Source: Steromphala cineraria (lineage: Eukaryota; Mollusca; Gastropoda; Trochida; Trochidae). Taken from it: a stretch of 64,000 nucleotides of DNA. The stretch covers positions 53,793,727 to 53,857,726 of the forward strand of contig OU744732.1 of assembly GCA_916613615.1 (NCBI GenBank), written 5' to 3'. The notes below the pieces were generated by a model. The model was not told where the DNA came from, searched no databases, and saw only the letters and a program-made list of their open reading frames with translations. Every line of letters starts with the position of its first letter. The first letter of the stretch is position 1. Positions 27,101 through 36,530 of this stretch are shown one piece after another. The position numbers were made by a program, and so were the translations under genes.

Positions 27101-30100
27101 TGAATTCTTTAAGGCTTTAACTTATCAAGTGCCAAGTGACAAGTTTATATTTATCATCATCTCTGCAAGTAAATATTCCAAAATCAAAATAGCTTATCAG
27201 AAATTCAAACCATTAACATAACTAGAAACTAGCATTAGATAAAATTCCTAAAACCACGGCCGCGAGACCAAGTTACATCTTCTTGCGAACACCTGTGTAA
27301 GTTGCCGAGGTATAGTTTACAAGACGAAATTTTACATATCCCAAGCGTCAGTCGAAATAGATCTGTTTGAAGTCTGCCGCCAATCCATCACCCAGTCTCC
27401 GGCCACGTACCGTCTTGCGGTGGGATTTCGGTAAATACCGCAGGCCTTGTTGTTGCCCAAACCCCTTGTGGATTATTCCTATTGTTCATGGAATGCAGTC
27501 CGACCCGCCTCGGGCAAAAGCGATATCAGGTTGCGTAACTCTGTCTCCCCGAATTTTACCTCAGCAAGGTCAACCAAAAAGCTTAGCCAAACGATGTTTT
27601 CCATGTGTTTTCAATCTTGTTGTAATTTAGTTCACTTTGAAAGGTCAATAATTATTCATGTTCGCTTGCCTTGATGTTAAATTTTGTTTACGGTTTCGCT
27701 GAAAGTGTTTGTTGTTGTTTCTAGTTTTCAAAACAAACGTAATTAGGTCTACTACTCTTGTACAAGTTTCTGGGTGCAGACTTCCTCATCGACTTGTTAT
27801 GGTTATTTATTGTTACTTTGCAAAACTTGATGAAAATCGAATATGTAATTCATTTTTACGTATACAGCTCTCTCTAGCGCCGACATGTTTCTAATTTCAA
27901 TCTCGCAAACAGATGTTACACACTGAAGAAAGTAAACATATGCCGTACATTAATATTATATATTGACCAGAAATTTAGATAATACAGATTGTTTACAATA
28001 CACTGTGCAACATTTTACCACATAGTGAGACAAACGAAACATAAATGATTTTCTACAAACAAGTAACCAGCTACAGTTTATAAAATAGATTTCTCAAACA
28101 CTTGCCATTCATAGAACAACTTTACAACCACTCATTTCCATAACACGACATATCATTCAAACCACATTCAATAAAACACGACTGAATATTAATTTTGAAA
28201 AGTGCGAAATCATTACTCTTTTCAGTCTGTTTTTTTTTCCTGCACGCTGAAAGCCTTAGGCAACAAAGAGTAACCCTGTCGAACCCAATGCGCGGTCACC
28301 CAAGCGTGAACGACTCAATGCATGAATAACTGGGTCAGTCCAAATCGAAATCGCAATACATGCACGACTGGGATTTGTGTCAACAGAAAGAAGGTTATCA
28401 TCTTAGTTTAGTATCACCTAAATATCGTTTTCACATAAAACAAAAATGTTTGTTTAACTACTATTACACTTTTAAGGAGGAGGGAATATATTTATAGTAT
28501 TCAGATTATCTAAATTTAGAAATGTATTATTATCTTCACGTTCACTTTTATGAAGGGTTGAAGTTTAATTTCATTTCGAAGAATAACATAATTTGATATA
28601 CATGATATACCCAAACTATTGCACATCAGGATTTGGAAAACGTTATGTCCAATATTTAAAAGCTTATAGAATGCAATGAAATTATAAAATACTTCAATTC
28701 TAACAGATACAAATTTGTGTTATAGTGATATAGATTTGTTATTTGTTGTTAAGTTTATATTAACAGTTTCGTTTTGATTAAGTCTATTTTCGAGGTATAA
28801 AATCAAGACTTAGTCAAAGCAAAGTTTACTTTGAAAATGCTTACGTAACTAATTTACCACAAGCCCTGTAATTGTTTGGCTTTTGGACTAAATAACATAG
28901 ACAGACGTGTCTATATACTCATTTTAACATACGTTGTCGGTATTATTTCAAAGAATATATCGCATAATAAAGTTCATGACTTTATTCATTTTGTACATAA
29001 ACCTTGTTTACTTGGTTGACGTGCAGAATGAGAAATATTTGAATTAATAAGTTAACTTAGCTTGAAGGTTTTGACTATCTTTGACACTGTAAATTTTCTA
29101 GAACCAACCTGTACACTGGAAAAAGCATGATCATTTAGAGAATACAATCTACAGTATTTGCGACTTACACCATAAAACTGATTAGCAATTTGACAATATT
29201 ACCTTAAAAAGATATATGTTCTTCCTTCAATACATTTTTAATCACAGAAAATATTTTCACTTGTACTCGACCTTAAGAAATTTAATTTCAAAGTGGACGG
29301 ACTCATTTGCGTATCACAGGCGTTATTTGTGGATTAAACCATATTCGTTTACAACCTTGACAAGATATATATACAAACACAGTACAAATACAGAAACAGT
29401 ACTGTACATCTACAAACATTGCCCTTTCAAAGCCACAATTGCACATATCACTTCCATAGCCACAAAAACTCTACTCTCTCAAAACCAGGACACTGCTCAG
29501 TCGATCACAAACACAAACACAAGAAAATCCAACATGACTACCATAGCTCGTATGGCTGAGCCAAGATGAATTGCGTCAGCATGGACGAAGACACTCCATA
29601 GCGAAGCATAGCTTTCTTACCTGCTTTCGTTTGTACTTGTTACCGGGATCAAATCTAGCCTTTAGTAGTCTCAATTCTTCTCGGCAATCCTGGTCTTTTG
29701 TCAGTAGCAAATATGAACGCCAATGACATGAATCAAATCCCCAATGGCACGTTCTGTTTTCCAGTGCCTTGTGAGAGTGACACACGAATTTCGGGGGACT
29801 AAAAATCCCTTGGCAGTCCATACACTGGATGCATTTAGCATCAGGACTTGAGTACAAGTCAGGGTGAAACACGCCCTTACACTTCCCGAAACATTCGTGA
29901 TACACTTTAAAACTGTTAGGGGATGGGGGTTCCAGGTATTTCTCAGGGTTTCGATAAAGAAGGGCGTTAGTAAGCCGCTCGGCATCCGTTTTGGTAATAA
30001 GTCCACAGCTTGGAGCGCTGATGGGCAGAATACCGGTCACTTTCAACGTGTCTAGTTGTTCAGGACTGCATCTCGAGCAGAAAATGTGAAGATCGTCACA

Positions 30101-30511
30101 GACTGCGTTTATCTGTTGTAAGGTAAAATCACGCAACACAGTGTTCAGTATTTGAGGTAAACACAACCGTCTCTCTCCCCCGACTAAGAAACATGAAATC
30201 GTTTCCCCCTCCAGGATTGTTTCGCCCCGGTCACTCCGTGAACAGTCCACGGGACTGAAGACAGGTATCTGTTGAATTGGGAACGGCGGTGGTGCGAGGA
30301 ACGGGTCATACTCCATACCCTTCTCATTTGGTAGGCATTTTTTCACACTAGCCACCACCTTCCGATATTCCTCCACGCTCATCTTGGAGTATTCATTCAG
30401 AATAGCTAAACCGTTAGGGCCGCTCAGACTGCGAATCGAAGCGTTTTGAAATCGTTTCAGGACCCTCTGTAAGTGAGGCGTCACCGACTGACGGAGGGCC
30501 GGATGGTCCAT
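5970..30511 (-). CDS. SKI: Ski/SnoN-family transcriptional corepressor, six exons joined, 3' end missing
   Basis: The CDS is join(29621..30511, 10339..10538, 9210..9299, 8518..8732, 6964..7163, 5970..6143) on the minus strand: 1770 nt, 590 codons, no internal stop, intron phases 0, 2, 2, 1, 0. Ski proteins are nuclear corepressors that bind SMAD2/3 and SMAD4, recruit N-CoR/HDAC complexes and so damp TGF-beta/BMP signalling. Seen: N-terminal helix region (~13-35), Ski/Sno/Dac homology domain (~90-185), SMAD4-binding zinc domain (~199-290), Pro/Ser-rich linker (~298-466), and start of the C-terminal coiled coil (~470-590). Linker motifs such as [10 protein letters not shown] and [10 protein letters not shown] agree with SKI rather than only the generic family. 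Human SKI is about 728 residues, so roughly 100-140 residues plus the stop are absent here and probably lie beyond base 1. Invertebrates usually have one Ski/Sno gene, so orthology to SKI versus SKIL may be undefined. Confidence 0.96.
6144..6963 (-). other. Ski intron 5
   Basis: Intron of 820 bp. About half is a degenerate ~90-bp tandem repeat (6190-6612), followed by a short GAGTGAGTGAG-containing repeat fragment (about 6770-6830). Confidence 0.85.
6190..6612. repeat. Degenerate ~90-bp tandem repeat in Ski intron 5
   Basis: Four to five imperfect units recur about every 90 bp, each with GGTCTTCATT(GG)..., GATATTCTCAAAATTTT and TGAAGAGGACAAGG blocks (near 6218, 6308, 6398, 6489 and 6580). 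Divergence among units suggests an old array. Confidence 0.8.
6964..7163 (-). CDS. SKI: Ski exon 5: start of the C-terminal coiled coil
   Basis: A 200-nt exon, acceptor cttgtcaacag, donor CAG|GTAATT. It reads [20 protein letters not shown], then [20 protein letters not shown], then [20 protein letters not shown] and AKNSLKQ. This matches the vertebrate SKI segment with EAEL..LR.AL.G..DTKE.K..FLHE..K.R..QEE, which starts the leucine-zipper-like region used for Ski/SnoN homo- and heterodimerisation. It ends in phase 0. Confidence 0.94.
7164..8517 (-). other. Ski intron 4
   Basis: Intron of 1354 bp, strongly AT-rich, with no repeat family or coding signal recognised. Confidence 0.85.
8518..8732 (-). 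CDS. SKI: Ski exon 4: linker with [10 protein letters not shown] motif and Ser/Asp-rich tail
   Basis: A 215-nt exon with an acceptor attgttccag and donor GATG|GTAGGC (weaker than consensus). It reads [20 protein letters not shown], then [20 protein letters not shown], then an acidic, serine-rich stretch with [19 protein letters not shown]. The [10 protein letters not shown] block matches the same block in vertebrate SKI, giving strong orthology evidence. The acidic Ser-rich segment is probably disordered and contains several Ser-Pro sites that could be phosphorylated (inference). It ends with one base of a glycine codon split with exon 5. Confidence 0.92.
8733..9209 (-). other. Ski intron 3
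   Basis: Intron of 477 bp, more than half of which is a 36-bp minisatellite (8806-9080). Open frames on both strands here come from the repeat, not from a gene. Confidence 0.85.
8806..9080. repeat. 36-bp minisatellite in Ski intron 3
   Basis: Six to seven imperfect 36-bp units built on AATGAGGGGAAATCTGTTGC and AAAATGTGTTAACATG. As the unit is a multiple of three and lacks stops in one frame per strand, it stays open on both strands (12-residue repeats), but it lies inside an intron and is not a gene. Confidence 0.9.
9210..9299 (-). CDS. SKI: Ski exon 3: short linker exon
   Basis: A 90-nt exon with a cttctatttcag acceptor and a GAG|GTAAGT-type donor, phase 2 at both ends, reading [17 protein letters not shown] followed by [14 protein letters not shown]. 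It corresponds to the linker between the SAF.PWSPAV motif and the [10 protein letters not shown] motif; no known domain. Its length is a multiple of three, so skipping it would keep the frame, which makes it a possible alternative exon. The call depends on splice signals and frame continuity, as the sequence itself is weakly conserved. Confidence 0.88.
9437..10065. mobile_element. Possible older element containing the 9462 MITE
   Basis: Its outer ends CTAGGGCTTCCATA (left) and the reverse of TGGATGCCCTAG (right) are inverted, and GAGTACT-containing blocks occur near both sides. The TIRs are imperfect and no target duplication was found, so this is a tentative host element for the nested MITE. 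Confidence 0.3.
9462..9702. mobile_element. Inverted-repeat MITE with perfect 9-bp TSD in Ski intron 2
   Basis: A 241-bp element with TIRs starting CATCCTGTCTCAGGGTAC; 27 of the first 29 bases match between arms, and the arms extend with further subterminal similarity (CTGTACCCTGGGCT) and an inner AATCAAATCATTT pair. It is flanked by a perfect duplication GTCCAAAAT at 9453-9461 and 9703-9711. The long-TIR plus 9-bp TSD structure suggests a Mutator-like non-autonomous element. Confidence 0.9.
10339..10538 (-). CDS. SKI: Ski exon 2: proline-rich linker with [10 protein letters not shown] motif
   Basis: This 200-nt exon lies between a polypyrimidine acceptor (tctcctgcag) and a GTGAGTA donor. 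Joined to exon 1 in phase 0 it reads [16 protein letters not shown]..., then [12 protein letters not shown], then [25 protein letters not shown] and the downstream PA(I/L)(M/I)R(E/D) are also present in vertebrate SKI, so the frame is secure. The longest open frame here is a different one and is a shadow. The exon ends with two bases of a split glycine codon. It is GC-richer than the surrounding intron. Confidence 0.93.
13430..13785 (+). mobile_element. TTAA-flanked MITE (family A), full copy
   Basis: A 356-bp element with TIR AGGGGCAGTAGCACGTTTTT, flanked on both sides by TTAA (13426-13429 and 13786-13789). The core has AAAGGTGTTCACATAAAATG and GCCGCCAATGGATTTTATG. TTAA duplication and a terminal run of about 15-20 inverted bases fit piggyBac-type non-autonomous elements. 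No coding capacity. Confidence 0.9.
16851..16928 (+). repeat. 11-bp tandem repeat (ATTCAAAGATC)n
   Basis: Six near-perfect copies of ATTCAAAGATC. It follows an (AATCAAT)-rich stretch at about 16775-16815 and lies within a broader ATCAACC-rich low-complexity zone (about 16430-17210). Confidence 0.9.
17040..17210 (+). repeat. ~47-bp tandem repeat
   Basis: Three units with ACCATCAATGGACTCCCTGT and CAGCAACACAAGATACAGTA, spaced about 47 bp (94 bp between the two most similar). The ORF spanning it is a repeat product. Confidence 0.75.
18420..18720. promoter_or_regulatory. GC-richer island in Ski intron 1 (candidate enhancer)
   Basis: A ~300-bp non-repetitive stretch, with a TGACGTCA site (CRE-like) at about 18625, standing out from AT-rich flanks. 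No ORF or repeat explains it. Confidence 0.28.
19745..20420 (+). repeat. 168-bp tandem repeat in Ski intron 1
   Basis: Four units recur about every 168-171 bp, each with TGTATCAGTACACCAACCCT, CTTGTTACACAACATTGTTG and AACTGGAGGGG..GAGAAGGG. Units 2 and 3 are nearly identical, units 1 and 4 diverged. Overlapping ORFs on both strands are repeat products. Confidence 0.9.
23469..23809. mobile_element. TA-flanked MITE with AATAAGCGCCCC internal repeats
   Basis: A 341-bp element with a perfect 25-bp TIR starting CCGTATTCGTCCTATTAAGC, flanked by TA on both sides (23467-23468, 23810-23811). Inside, the subterminal motif CCTAATAAGCGCCCCC is repeated several times near both ends. TA duplication fits Tc1/mariner-type mobilisation (inference). 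Located in Ski intron 1. Confidence 0.88.
27360..27620. promoter_or_regulatory. GC-richer island in Ski intron 1 (candidate enhancer)
   Basis: Markedly higher G+C than the surrounding intron, with no splice-bounded ORF in the Ski frame and no repeat family seen. About 2 kb inside intron 1 from exon 1. Contains CCATGAACAATAGGAATAAT-type HMG/SOX-like sequence on the minus strand. A regulatory role is inference from position and composition. Confidence 0.3.
29621..30511 (-). CDS. SKI: Ski exon 1: start codon, Ski/Sno/Dac domain and SMAD4-binding domain
   Basis: The exon encodes 297 residues and ends phase 0 at a CAG|GTAAGA donor. The ATG at 30511 is the first in-frame methionine after an in-frame TGA at 30547-30545; a TTG four codons upstream is not a credible eukaryotic start. 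Residues 13-35 resemble the vertebrate SKI N-terminus (LQ..L..F...S..SL.GP). The Dachshund-homology domain has [19 protein letters not shown] and [13 protein letters not shown], followed by a run with [14 protein letters not shown] and [16 protein letters not shown]. The SMAD4-binding domain has the [11 protein letters not shown] start, a Cys/His-rich zinc region (C207, C211, C227, C230, C233, C244, H245, H247 are the candidate ligands) and the [16 protein letters not shown] loop known to contact SMAD4. Putting both domains in one large first exon is the same layout as vertebrate SKI. Confidence 0.97.
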
Positions 30512-31450
30512 CCAAAGCCACAACTTTAAAATATGGGTCGAAGATCACCCCAGTCGTGTAGTTCTTCTCCGGCCGTCTCTCCCGAAGCAAGCTTTCTCTA
30601 GCTCGCCTGTTCAACTCGCCGCATGTGTTACGATAGCGGAGCTTCGTCTGCTCTCCGTCTGCTGTGATACCCTAGTGAAATATGTGGCTTTGCTAACAGC
30701 CGCCGCTCCGCCCTCCGATAGTTGACCTAGTTTATTTACTCTCCTTACGACGTAAACAAGCCTGCTTTCCACGGCTTACCCGTGACCAAATGACGATATC
30801 AGACGGACTGTAGCGCGATTGCAGTTCATTATCCATGCCTGCGGCATAATAAATGTATTTTGCACGAGGATTGCAGCAAATAGTCGACTCCCGGCTTGGC
30901 GAGTGCGTTCAACCCCCTCTGCAAACCGCAGCCATAGTTTCAAGCTGAAAACAGTAGTTTTTATGATTTTGCAAGAGCAAGGACTGAATATGTTTCCCTT
31001 CTAACGCATATGTGTGTTCTATTCAGCTACAAGCAAAATACCAACCCAAACTATGATCATTTATTGGTTATTACGGGGACAGACCGACTGGTCACACACG
31101 CAAGAGCGTATTATATGAAAGGTGTCTGCCCAGTGACGTCACTGCCGAGGTCGAGCCGTCTGTAGTGATATGGATTAGTCCTGACCTCAAGCGCGAGGCG
31201 ATTGCCGCCACAAATAGAGGACGGCCCAGTCTGGCAGTGAATACGCTGCTCGCGTAAGCTAACGTCAGGCCGAGTGGCTAGCCATACCGGCGGCCTTGGA
31301 CGGACGGGGATGTTTAGGCATAGGCGACCGAGCGAGCTGGGGATTGCGATCTGACAGTCGGCCTGCCTGGCTCGCAGCCTCCGTAACGTTTCATCGCTGC
31401 GGCGTATTTTTTTCAGCTGCACATGTGCTCAACTTGGCGAACTCGCTCTC
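30512..31450 (-). promoter_or_regulatory. CpG-rich Ski promoter / 5' UTR region
   Basis: This stretch is clearly richer in G+C and in CpG than the AT-rich flanks, and it starts directly upstream of the Ski start codon. An in-frame stop at 30547-30545 shows it is untranslated in the Ski frame. A reverse-strand open frame at 31422-31111 has no recognisable features and I take it as a by-product of GC-rich sequence. No obvious TATA box was seen near the coding start. Transcription start and any upstream non-coding exon cannot be placed from sequence alone. Confidence 0.6.
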
Positions 31451-31884
31451 AATGCACTCAACTCACTGATGCGGTCATTACCGATACAGATTTAAAGATG
31501 AAAGATTAAAACTGATGTTAGAAGGGCACTGAATGTACAACTCCTGCTTAGCTTTAGTTTTAATTCGGAATTTTTAATATTTCTTATATTTTGGTGGGGA
31601 TTATTCTATCAATTTTTTTTATCTTAATCTTTGATTTAAGAAAGCTGACAAGTTATTCAAAACGAATGCATGTTTTCTTGCCGATGATTTTGTGGGACTT
31701 TATCTTTTAACACATTTTTGACGAACTCCAATTTAATAGTAGATGTAATTAAATGACTTAATGGGTTAGTGTTATTTCCTGGTAAAGTAGTACCATGAAC
31801 TAAGATAATCAAAAATACACTGGGAGAAAAGAAATCGAAATCATATTGAAACGAGTAAGGATACTGATGTAGAATGGAAAGCTA

Positions 31885-33520
31885 TTTCTTGAATGAGTAA
31901 GCATGTACATAAATCATATGAACAGGAAGCATATAACGTGATTCTTCAAGAAGTAAACATATACACCTTTTGAAAATAAAGCATGAACTCTTCAAGAAGT
32001 AAGCATATGCACCTTTATGAACAGAAAGCATGAACTCTTCAAGAAGAAAACATATACACCTCATGAACAGAAAGCATGAACTCTTCAAGAAGAAAACATA
32101 TACACTTTATGAACAGAAAACATGAACTCTTCAAGGAGTAAGTATTTACCCCCTATGAACAGAAAGCATGAACTCTTATGGAAGTAAACATAAACACATT
32201 ATGAACAGAAAGCATGAACTCTTTTAAAGAAGTAAGCATAAACACCTTATGAACAGAAAACAGGAACTCTCCAACAAGTAAACATATACACCCTATGAAC
32301 AGAAAGCATGAACTCTTATAGAAGTAAACATAAACACATAATGAACAGAAAGCATGAACTCTCCTAAAAGTAAACACATATACCTTATGAACAGAAAGCA
32401 TGATTTCTTCAAGGAGTAAGTATATACATCTTATGAACAGAAACCATGAACTCTTCAAGAAGGAAACATATACACCTTATGAACAGAAAGCATGAACTCT
32501 TGAAGAACTATACATACACCTTATGGTTAGAAAGCATGAACTCTTCTATACTTTATGAACAGAAAGCATGAACGCTTATGGAAGTAAACATACACACCTT
32601 ATAAATAGAAAGCATGAACTCTTATGGAAGTAAACATAAACACCTTATGAACAGAAAGCATGAACTCTTCAAGAATAAGCATATACTTTATGAACAGAAA
32701 GCATGAACGCTTATGGAAGTAAACATACACACCTTATAAATAGAAAGCATGAACTCTTATGGAAGTAAACATAAACACCTTATGAACAGAAAGCATGAAC
32801 TCTTCAAGAATAAGCATATACTTTATGAACAGAAAGCATGAATTCTTATAGAAGTAAACATACACACCTTATAAATAGAAAGCATGAACTCTTATGGAAG
32901 TAAACATAAACACCTTATGAACAGAAAGCAGGAACTCTTCAAGAATAAGCATATACACCTTATGAACAGAAAGCATGAACTCTTCAAGAAGAAAGCATAT
33001 ACACATTATAAATAGAAAGCATGAACTCTTCAAGAATAAGCATATACACCTTATGAACAGAAAGCAGGACCTTTTCAAGAATAAGCATATACACCTTATA
33101 AACAGAAAGCAGGAACTCTTCAAGAATAAGCATATACACCTTATAAATAGAAAGCATGAACTCTTATGGAAGTAAACATAAACACCTTATGAACAGAAAG
33201 CAAGAACTCTTATGGAAGTAAACAAAAACACCTTATGAACAGAAAGCATGAACTCTTCAAGAATAAGCATATACACCTTATGAACATAAAGCATGAACTC
33301 TTCAAGAATAAGCATATACACCTTATGAACAGAAAGCATGAACTCTTTTGGAAGTAAACATAAACACCTTATAAATAGAAAGCATGAACTCTTATGGAAG
33401 TAAACATAAACACCTTATGAACAGAACGCATGAATACTTATAGAAGTAAACATATACACCTTATGAACAGAAAACAAAAGTCTTTAAAGAGTACACCTTA
33501 TGAACAAAAAGCATATAGTC
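31885..33520. repeat. 45-bp minisatellite array upstream of Ski
   Basis: About 35 imperfect units of 44-50 bp. All share TTATGAACAGAAAGCATGAA followed by one of two variants: CTCTTCAAGAATAAGCATAT or CTCTTATGGAAGTAAACATA. Between about 32540 and 32940 a three-unit block of about 134 bp repeats three times. The array starts about 1.4 kb upstream of the Ski start codon. Open frames on both strands here are repeat products. Confidence 0.95.
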
Positions 33521-34659
33521 TTGAATTGCTAACCAACCATTAAAAACTTCGCTTCAATACTAATTAAGGAAACAATTTGTGTTTAGTTAAAGTAAGACAT
33601 AACGTGACGTAACGATTATTATTAAACGCTCGTTGTAAAACCTTCGTTGTACTTAAGTCTAATCGCGATGTATCAACTATATAACGTATATATCAGTAAG
33701 AAAGGGTAACAGTTGAAACAGTATATGGAATTGCAAATACGGTTTGGATTATAAATCAACCGCTATATTCTACTTCAATATACTTAGACAAGTGGCAACC
33801 TATGTCATTTCTACCTTGAAAACAAATCTCCAGTGGATATTGTTGTAGCTTGAATTTTGTGTATTTAAGATACGTTCGTTCCTGTATCATTGCTATGACG
33901 TTCCGAGAGGCTTATTAATGACTGTTCTCTAGCAGGAACAAAACTTTTTTTTATCAAATTTCAGATATCAAATAATGGTTGATGCATTCTAAAACATGCA
34001 ACAATATTCCATTAGATATTTCGATGTATCTCCATGTGAGTAGACAGAAATAACCGCATTGGCTCCTCAATTTCCTATAATTCAAAATATGTGTACAATA
34101 TGCATTAAGAATATTGAAAGAATTTCCACTTAAAACCTTTTAAAGAATTAACAATATCAAATTTTAAATTAATTTGATCATTTAACTATTTTTCCATTAC
34201 TGCATGTCAATTGATAGGGAGCAATTATATGATTACAAAATTCATAAAATTTGAAACAATAAATATTTTTTATCATTAAAACATCATTTCAATAGTATAT
34301 GTCATCAAAAATGGATGACGATCCTTTGGAGACGTGCGGTTATTAATTTCTAAGGGTATCTACTTACAATAAATTAGTTTTCTTATTAGTTCTTTGAGAG
34401 AATTCGAAGCATTTGAAATCGAAAGACACATTCAGCGTTGGAAAGCATAGAGTCACAAACGGAGAAGACCCCGCTAATAAAGACTATTTCCCGGAATTTA
34501 ATTTCCTGATTCTCAATGGTCCAATGACTGGCTCCGCAACGGAAATGCGATTGCGCGGAAAGACAGTGGAACCGGAACAACGTGTTCCCAGATTGCTGTA
34601 GTAAGGTCTCGAGAGATTTGACATGATCACGTTGTGAATTCAGGTGTTTTCGAGCCAAT

Positions 34660-34805
34660 CTTTCCTCATGTTACGTATTCTCGCATTCTCAGAATTCTCA
34701 ACCGGCATCGCCGGTCACATCGCGAGAGCACGTGCTGGTTATCGCGATGCACTGTGGGATACTAAATCAGTACATGGCCACGTGTAATAACGATGCCGTA
34801 ATTGC
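34660..34805. promoter_or_regulatory. CpG/E-box-rich stretch
   Basis: Within 140 bp there are two CACGTG E-boxes, two CATCGC(GAG/CGG)-type sites and a CACTGTGGGA motif. No gene was identified on either side. It is directly upstream of a family B MITE. Confidence 0.25.
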
Positions 34806-34943
34806 CGTAATATACCCGCATTTTGTTTTCGATATAAATCGAAAATATAGGAATATCGAAAAAGTATATTAACACAGATAAATACCCTTTCCTGTTTGGT
34901 TAGACTTGATATAGGATTGGGGATTGTATTATAGATTCTTTAA

Positions 34944-35502
34944 TGATGCTGTATCATACTTGCAAGCGGTTCAGGATGAAACTTAGCTATTGAGAAATGA
35001 AATACATCACTTTGTAGAAAAATCTTTCGTCGAAATTTTGATATCATATTTAAATTGTTTAATCAACAATAACATACTTATTTCGAAGCTTCAATCACAG
35101 TACCCCTCCTAGAAAGGGCATGTCGTTTAGCGAACCCGCTTTCGATGACGTAATCATTATGCTTGTAGGATTTACACCGTGTCTCAACTACCGTAATTAC
35201 GTTCGATGGGTATCAACTTTGACAGCAACGAATACCTAATTTGGAGAAAAAGAATATAAAATCTAGTTGAGCGCGACAAAGACGTCACGGTTTTCAAGCG
35301 TACATTTAGAAACCGGAAGTTGTGAAATGGCCACACTTGATTCGCCCTTATGTCTACTGCCGTTTCGGTATTTTTTGGTAAATTATCTTCTATTTGATGA
35401 ATTTTGGTCCGATTTTCTGAAGGTTGGTCGCTAAATTTTTCTAAAAATACAACGTATACATCAAAAATACTTTTAAAATATTACAAGTATGAAATAGCAT
35501 CA
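34944..35502 (-). mobile_element. TTAA-flanked MITE (family B), long form
   Basis: Flanked by TTAA at 34940-34943 and 35503-35506, with a left end TGATGCTGTATCATACTTGC and a degenerate inverted right end (TATGAAATAGCATCA). It shares with the 49234 copy the CGAAACGGCAGT, CCGGTTTC, GCGCGACAAAG and GAACCGCTTGCAAG blocks (in one strand or the other), and carries about 165 bp of extra interior sequence. Confidence 0.82.
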
Positions 35503-36402
35503 TTAAGATATTACTTTGAATTTCCTTTGGCCCTAGGACGTACAGAAAATTAGGGTAATATTTAGTAAAGTCCATGGTGTTTCCTAAAATTAAAGTCAGT
35601 TTTATCCTTTCTGACAAGCTTTCTAATGCCGCAAGTCTTTCGAGAAGTCCTAACTGTTGTGAAAAGCATTGTCTGTTTAGTAAGAGACTTTATCTAAACG
35701 AAACAGTAACCATGGACTGATATTGTGTCCTTCAAAATAATTCTATTAAGCAATTATTTTATTGTATTAAAACGCCTCACACAATTGACTATGCAGTTCA
35801 CTTCAGATCCAGTGACTTCCCTTCCCAGAGGACAAAACATCATAAACTGAATTCTGGTTTCGACTAACTTAAGCAAGGCGATTCATATTTCCTATCTCAA
35901 ATGATTAAAAGGGGTATAAAATCGCCACCAGCAAAAGACATATTGAACCTTTCAAATGAGATGAACAAAATTACCAAAAATAAAACTTGCCAAAAAACCT
36001 GCTGGTGTTTCTTTAAGAGATATTACGGTTTACAGACTCTCTCCCCCCCCCCCCAAAAAACCACACAAAACCTAATGGTACACGGGGGAAGAGGGAGACA
36101 CGGTTCCCAAGCGTTTGGTCGCGATATCTCCGTATGAATATGATCCCATTTGGGATGGCTGGAATCGTTGTCTATCAATAGCGCGATTAGGTTGCCTGAT
36201 ATTTCCCGGCGCTATTCGCTGAAAAGAGATTGTTTACACAGAGTCTGTAGATTATTTGGTCTCTCAGGCCTTCGTCTCTGAATTCATCGTTTTCCGGAAC
36301 TTTATCATATTTACTTAGATTTAGAATGTTCAGGAATTATAACCAATGGTTAGTGGACAACATCTGAGGAACTTTAAGTTGTTTGAGAGGCATTTAAGAA
36401 GT

Positions 36403-36530
36403 TGGAAGTATCAAGAAAACAAGGAATTTTATGGATTATCAACTTCTTTATTGTAGATTGTAACGACGTTTCGGTATAGATTCTTATACCGTTTTCAAGC
36501 ATATGGGAAAATGGGAGTACAACATTTTAT
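36403..36530 (-). mobile_element. Penelope-like element end with hammerhead-like motif
   Basis: The minus strand reads GCTTGAAAACGGTATAAGAA, TCTATACCGAAACGTCGTTA, CAATCTACAATAAAGAAGTT. A 6-7 bp stem (CGGTATA/TATACCG) followed by GAAACGTC, then ACAATAAAGAAGTT, resembles the hammerhead-bearing terminal repeats of Penelope-like retroelements. The first catalytic box is degenerate (CTTGAAAAC instead of CTGATGA). A weaker similar end may be at about 14025-14115. Confidence 0.45.

Larger units (their letters stand above)
10539..29620 (-). other. Ski intron 1 (about 19 kb)
   Basis: Bounded by the exon 1 donor (CAG|GTAAGA) and exon 2 acceptor. It is mostly AT-rich with no convincing exon on either strand. 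Recognisable contents are a TTAA-flanked MITE (13430-13785), short tandem repeats (16851-17210), a 168-bp tandem repeat (19745-20420), a half copy of the 9-bp-TSD element (about 21390-21451), a TA-flanked MITE (23469-23809) and GC-richer islands at about 18420-18720, 27360-27620 and 28250-28380. Nothing else was recognised in 10620-13425, 14120-16740, 21460-23460 and 23830-27240. A long first intron with regulatory islands is common for developmental regulators. Confidence 0.85.

Noticed and set aside
29701..30006. 101-codon ORF antiparallel-frame within Ski exon 1
   Set aside because: Alternative frame of the conserved SMAD4-binding domain region.
30512..30523. Upstream TTG start giving four extra residues for Ski
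   Set aside because: TTG is not a normal eukaryotic start; the ATG at 30511 follows an in-frame TGA and gives the expected N-terminus.
31111..31422. 103-codon ORF upstream of Ski
   Set aside because: GC-rich promoter sequence stays open by chance; no recognisable domain or splice link to Ski.
31882..33175. Several ORFs of 66-101 codons with HAFCS/CICLL repeats
   Set aside because: Frames inside the 45-bp minisatellite; lengths follow the repeat and no initiation or splice context exists.
31885..33520. Possible CRISPR-like array
   Set aside because: Eukaryotic window; units are contiguous minisatellite repeats with no unique spacers.
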